A stretch of 15,035 nucleotides of DNA from Bordetella parapertussis (GTDB lineage Bacteria > Pseudomonadota > Gammaproteobacteria > Burkholderiales > Burkholderiaceae_C): assembly GCA_945871945.1 (NCBI GenBank), contig CAMBXY010000019.1, positions 1-15,035 of the forward strand, in the 5' to 3' direction. Below the pieces are notes generated by a model. That model did no database searches. It was not told where the DNA came from and was given only the letters and a program-made list of their open reading frames with translations. The translations under genes were made by a program, and so were the position numbers. Below, piece by piece: positions 14,640 to 15,035 of this stretch. Positions within the stretch are counted from its first letter, which is position 1; each line of letters opens with the position of its first letter.

Positions 14640-15035
14640 TTAGAGGTTAGGCGCCAACAAACGCAGCAAGGCTTTGTCGTCCACGCCTTGACGCAGCGCC
14701 AAGTCTTGCACCTGGTCATCGCCTATGCGGCCCACATTGAAATACTGCGCGTCAGGGTGGCTCAGATAAAAACCACTCACGCTGGCTGCTGGCGTCATGG
14801 CCATGCTCTCGGTGAGGGTCATGCCAATGTCTTGGCATTGCAGCAAGTCGAACATCTGTTTTTTCACGCTGTGGTCGGGGCAGGCGGGGTAACCGGGCGC
14901 GGGACGAATGCCCTGGTATTTTTCTTTGATCAACTCTTCGTTGCTTAGCTGCTCTGCGGCGGCATAGCCCCACAAGTCGCGGCGCACCCGCGCATGCATG
15001 CACTCTGCAAAGGCTTCGGCCAAGCGGTCGGCCAA
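14640..15035 (-). CDS. metH: Cobalamin-dependent methionine synthase, C-terminal end (MetH)
   Basis: Only the last 131 residues lie in the window; the start is beyond base 15035. They match the AdoMet-binding reactivation domain of MetH, which recharges oxidised cob(II)alamin by reductive methylation. Visible matches are [45 protein letters not shown] with the AdoMet-contacting [36 protein letters not shown] and the closing GDDQVQDLA...LLRLLAPNL. MetH in E. coli is about 1,227 residues, so some nine tenths is outside; alternatively, the enzyme may be split into two polypeptides, which cannot be judged here. The stop is TAA at 14640-14642, next to the brnA end. Confidence 0.95.
   Translation of the reverse strand: MADRLAEAFAECMHARVRRDLWGYAAAEQLSNEELIKEKYQGIRPAPGYPACPDHSVKKQMFDLLQCQDIGMTLTESMAMTPAASVSGFYLSHPDAQYFNVGRIGDDQVQDLALRQGVDDKALLRLLAPNL

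Overview
The window looks like a chromosomal segment of a betaproteobacterium, order Burkholderiales and probably Comamonadaceae (a Limnohabitans/Rhodoferax-like organism). This is inferred from the style of the UvrA, IlvE, WaaF, AmtB and MetH proteins, the moderately GC-rich coding bias, and the gene order radA - small membrane protein - ilvE - zinc-finger protein - waaF. No database search was possible, so the taxonomic call is by recognition only.

Layout, left to right: the 3' tail of a probable winged-helix gene (1-183, +) overlaps the 3' end of uvrA (157-3144, -). A DMT/EamA transporter (3195-4112, +) diverges from uvrA. A decapitated hicA toxin remnant and an intact-looking hicB antitoxin (4123-4455, +) follow. 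Next is a compact minus-strand cluster, read right to left: radA, a 138-residue membrane protein, ilvE, a CHCC zinc-finger mini-protein and waaF (8518 down to 4445). A YajR-like MFS transporter (8548-9789, +) diverges from radA and is followed by ssb (9852-10325, +), whose stop codon interlocks with that of comM (10322-11848, -). A 192-bp regulatory gap carries an NtrC-type dyad and a sigma-54 promoter for glnK-amtB (12041-13917, +), which ends in a clear intrinsic terminator. After it come an AT-rich spacer, a brnT-brnA toxin-antitoxin operon (14099-14636, +), and the C-terminal end of metH (14640-15035, -, running off the window).

Most content is housekeeping: DNA repair and replication (uvrA, radA, ssb), DNA processing during transformation (comM), branched-chain amino acid metabolism (ilvE), LPS inner core synthesis (waaF), nitrogen sensing and ammonium uptake (glnK-amtB) and methionine synthesis (metH). 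The accessory component is two toxin-antitoxin loci, one decayed and one apparently intact. Each is wedged against the 3' end of a minus-strand housekeeping gene. There is also one short palindromic repeat, resembling REP-type elements, that fills the gap before waaF. There is no gene-free stretch longer than 300 bases; the longest gaps are 11849-12040 and 13918-14098. No tRNA, rRNA, CRISPR array or complete insertion sequence was seen. I do not see a convincing undescribed multi-gene system here; the findings are mostly local oddities.
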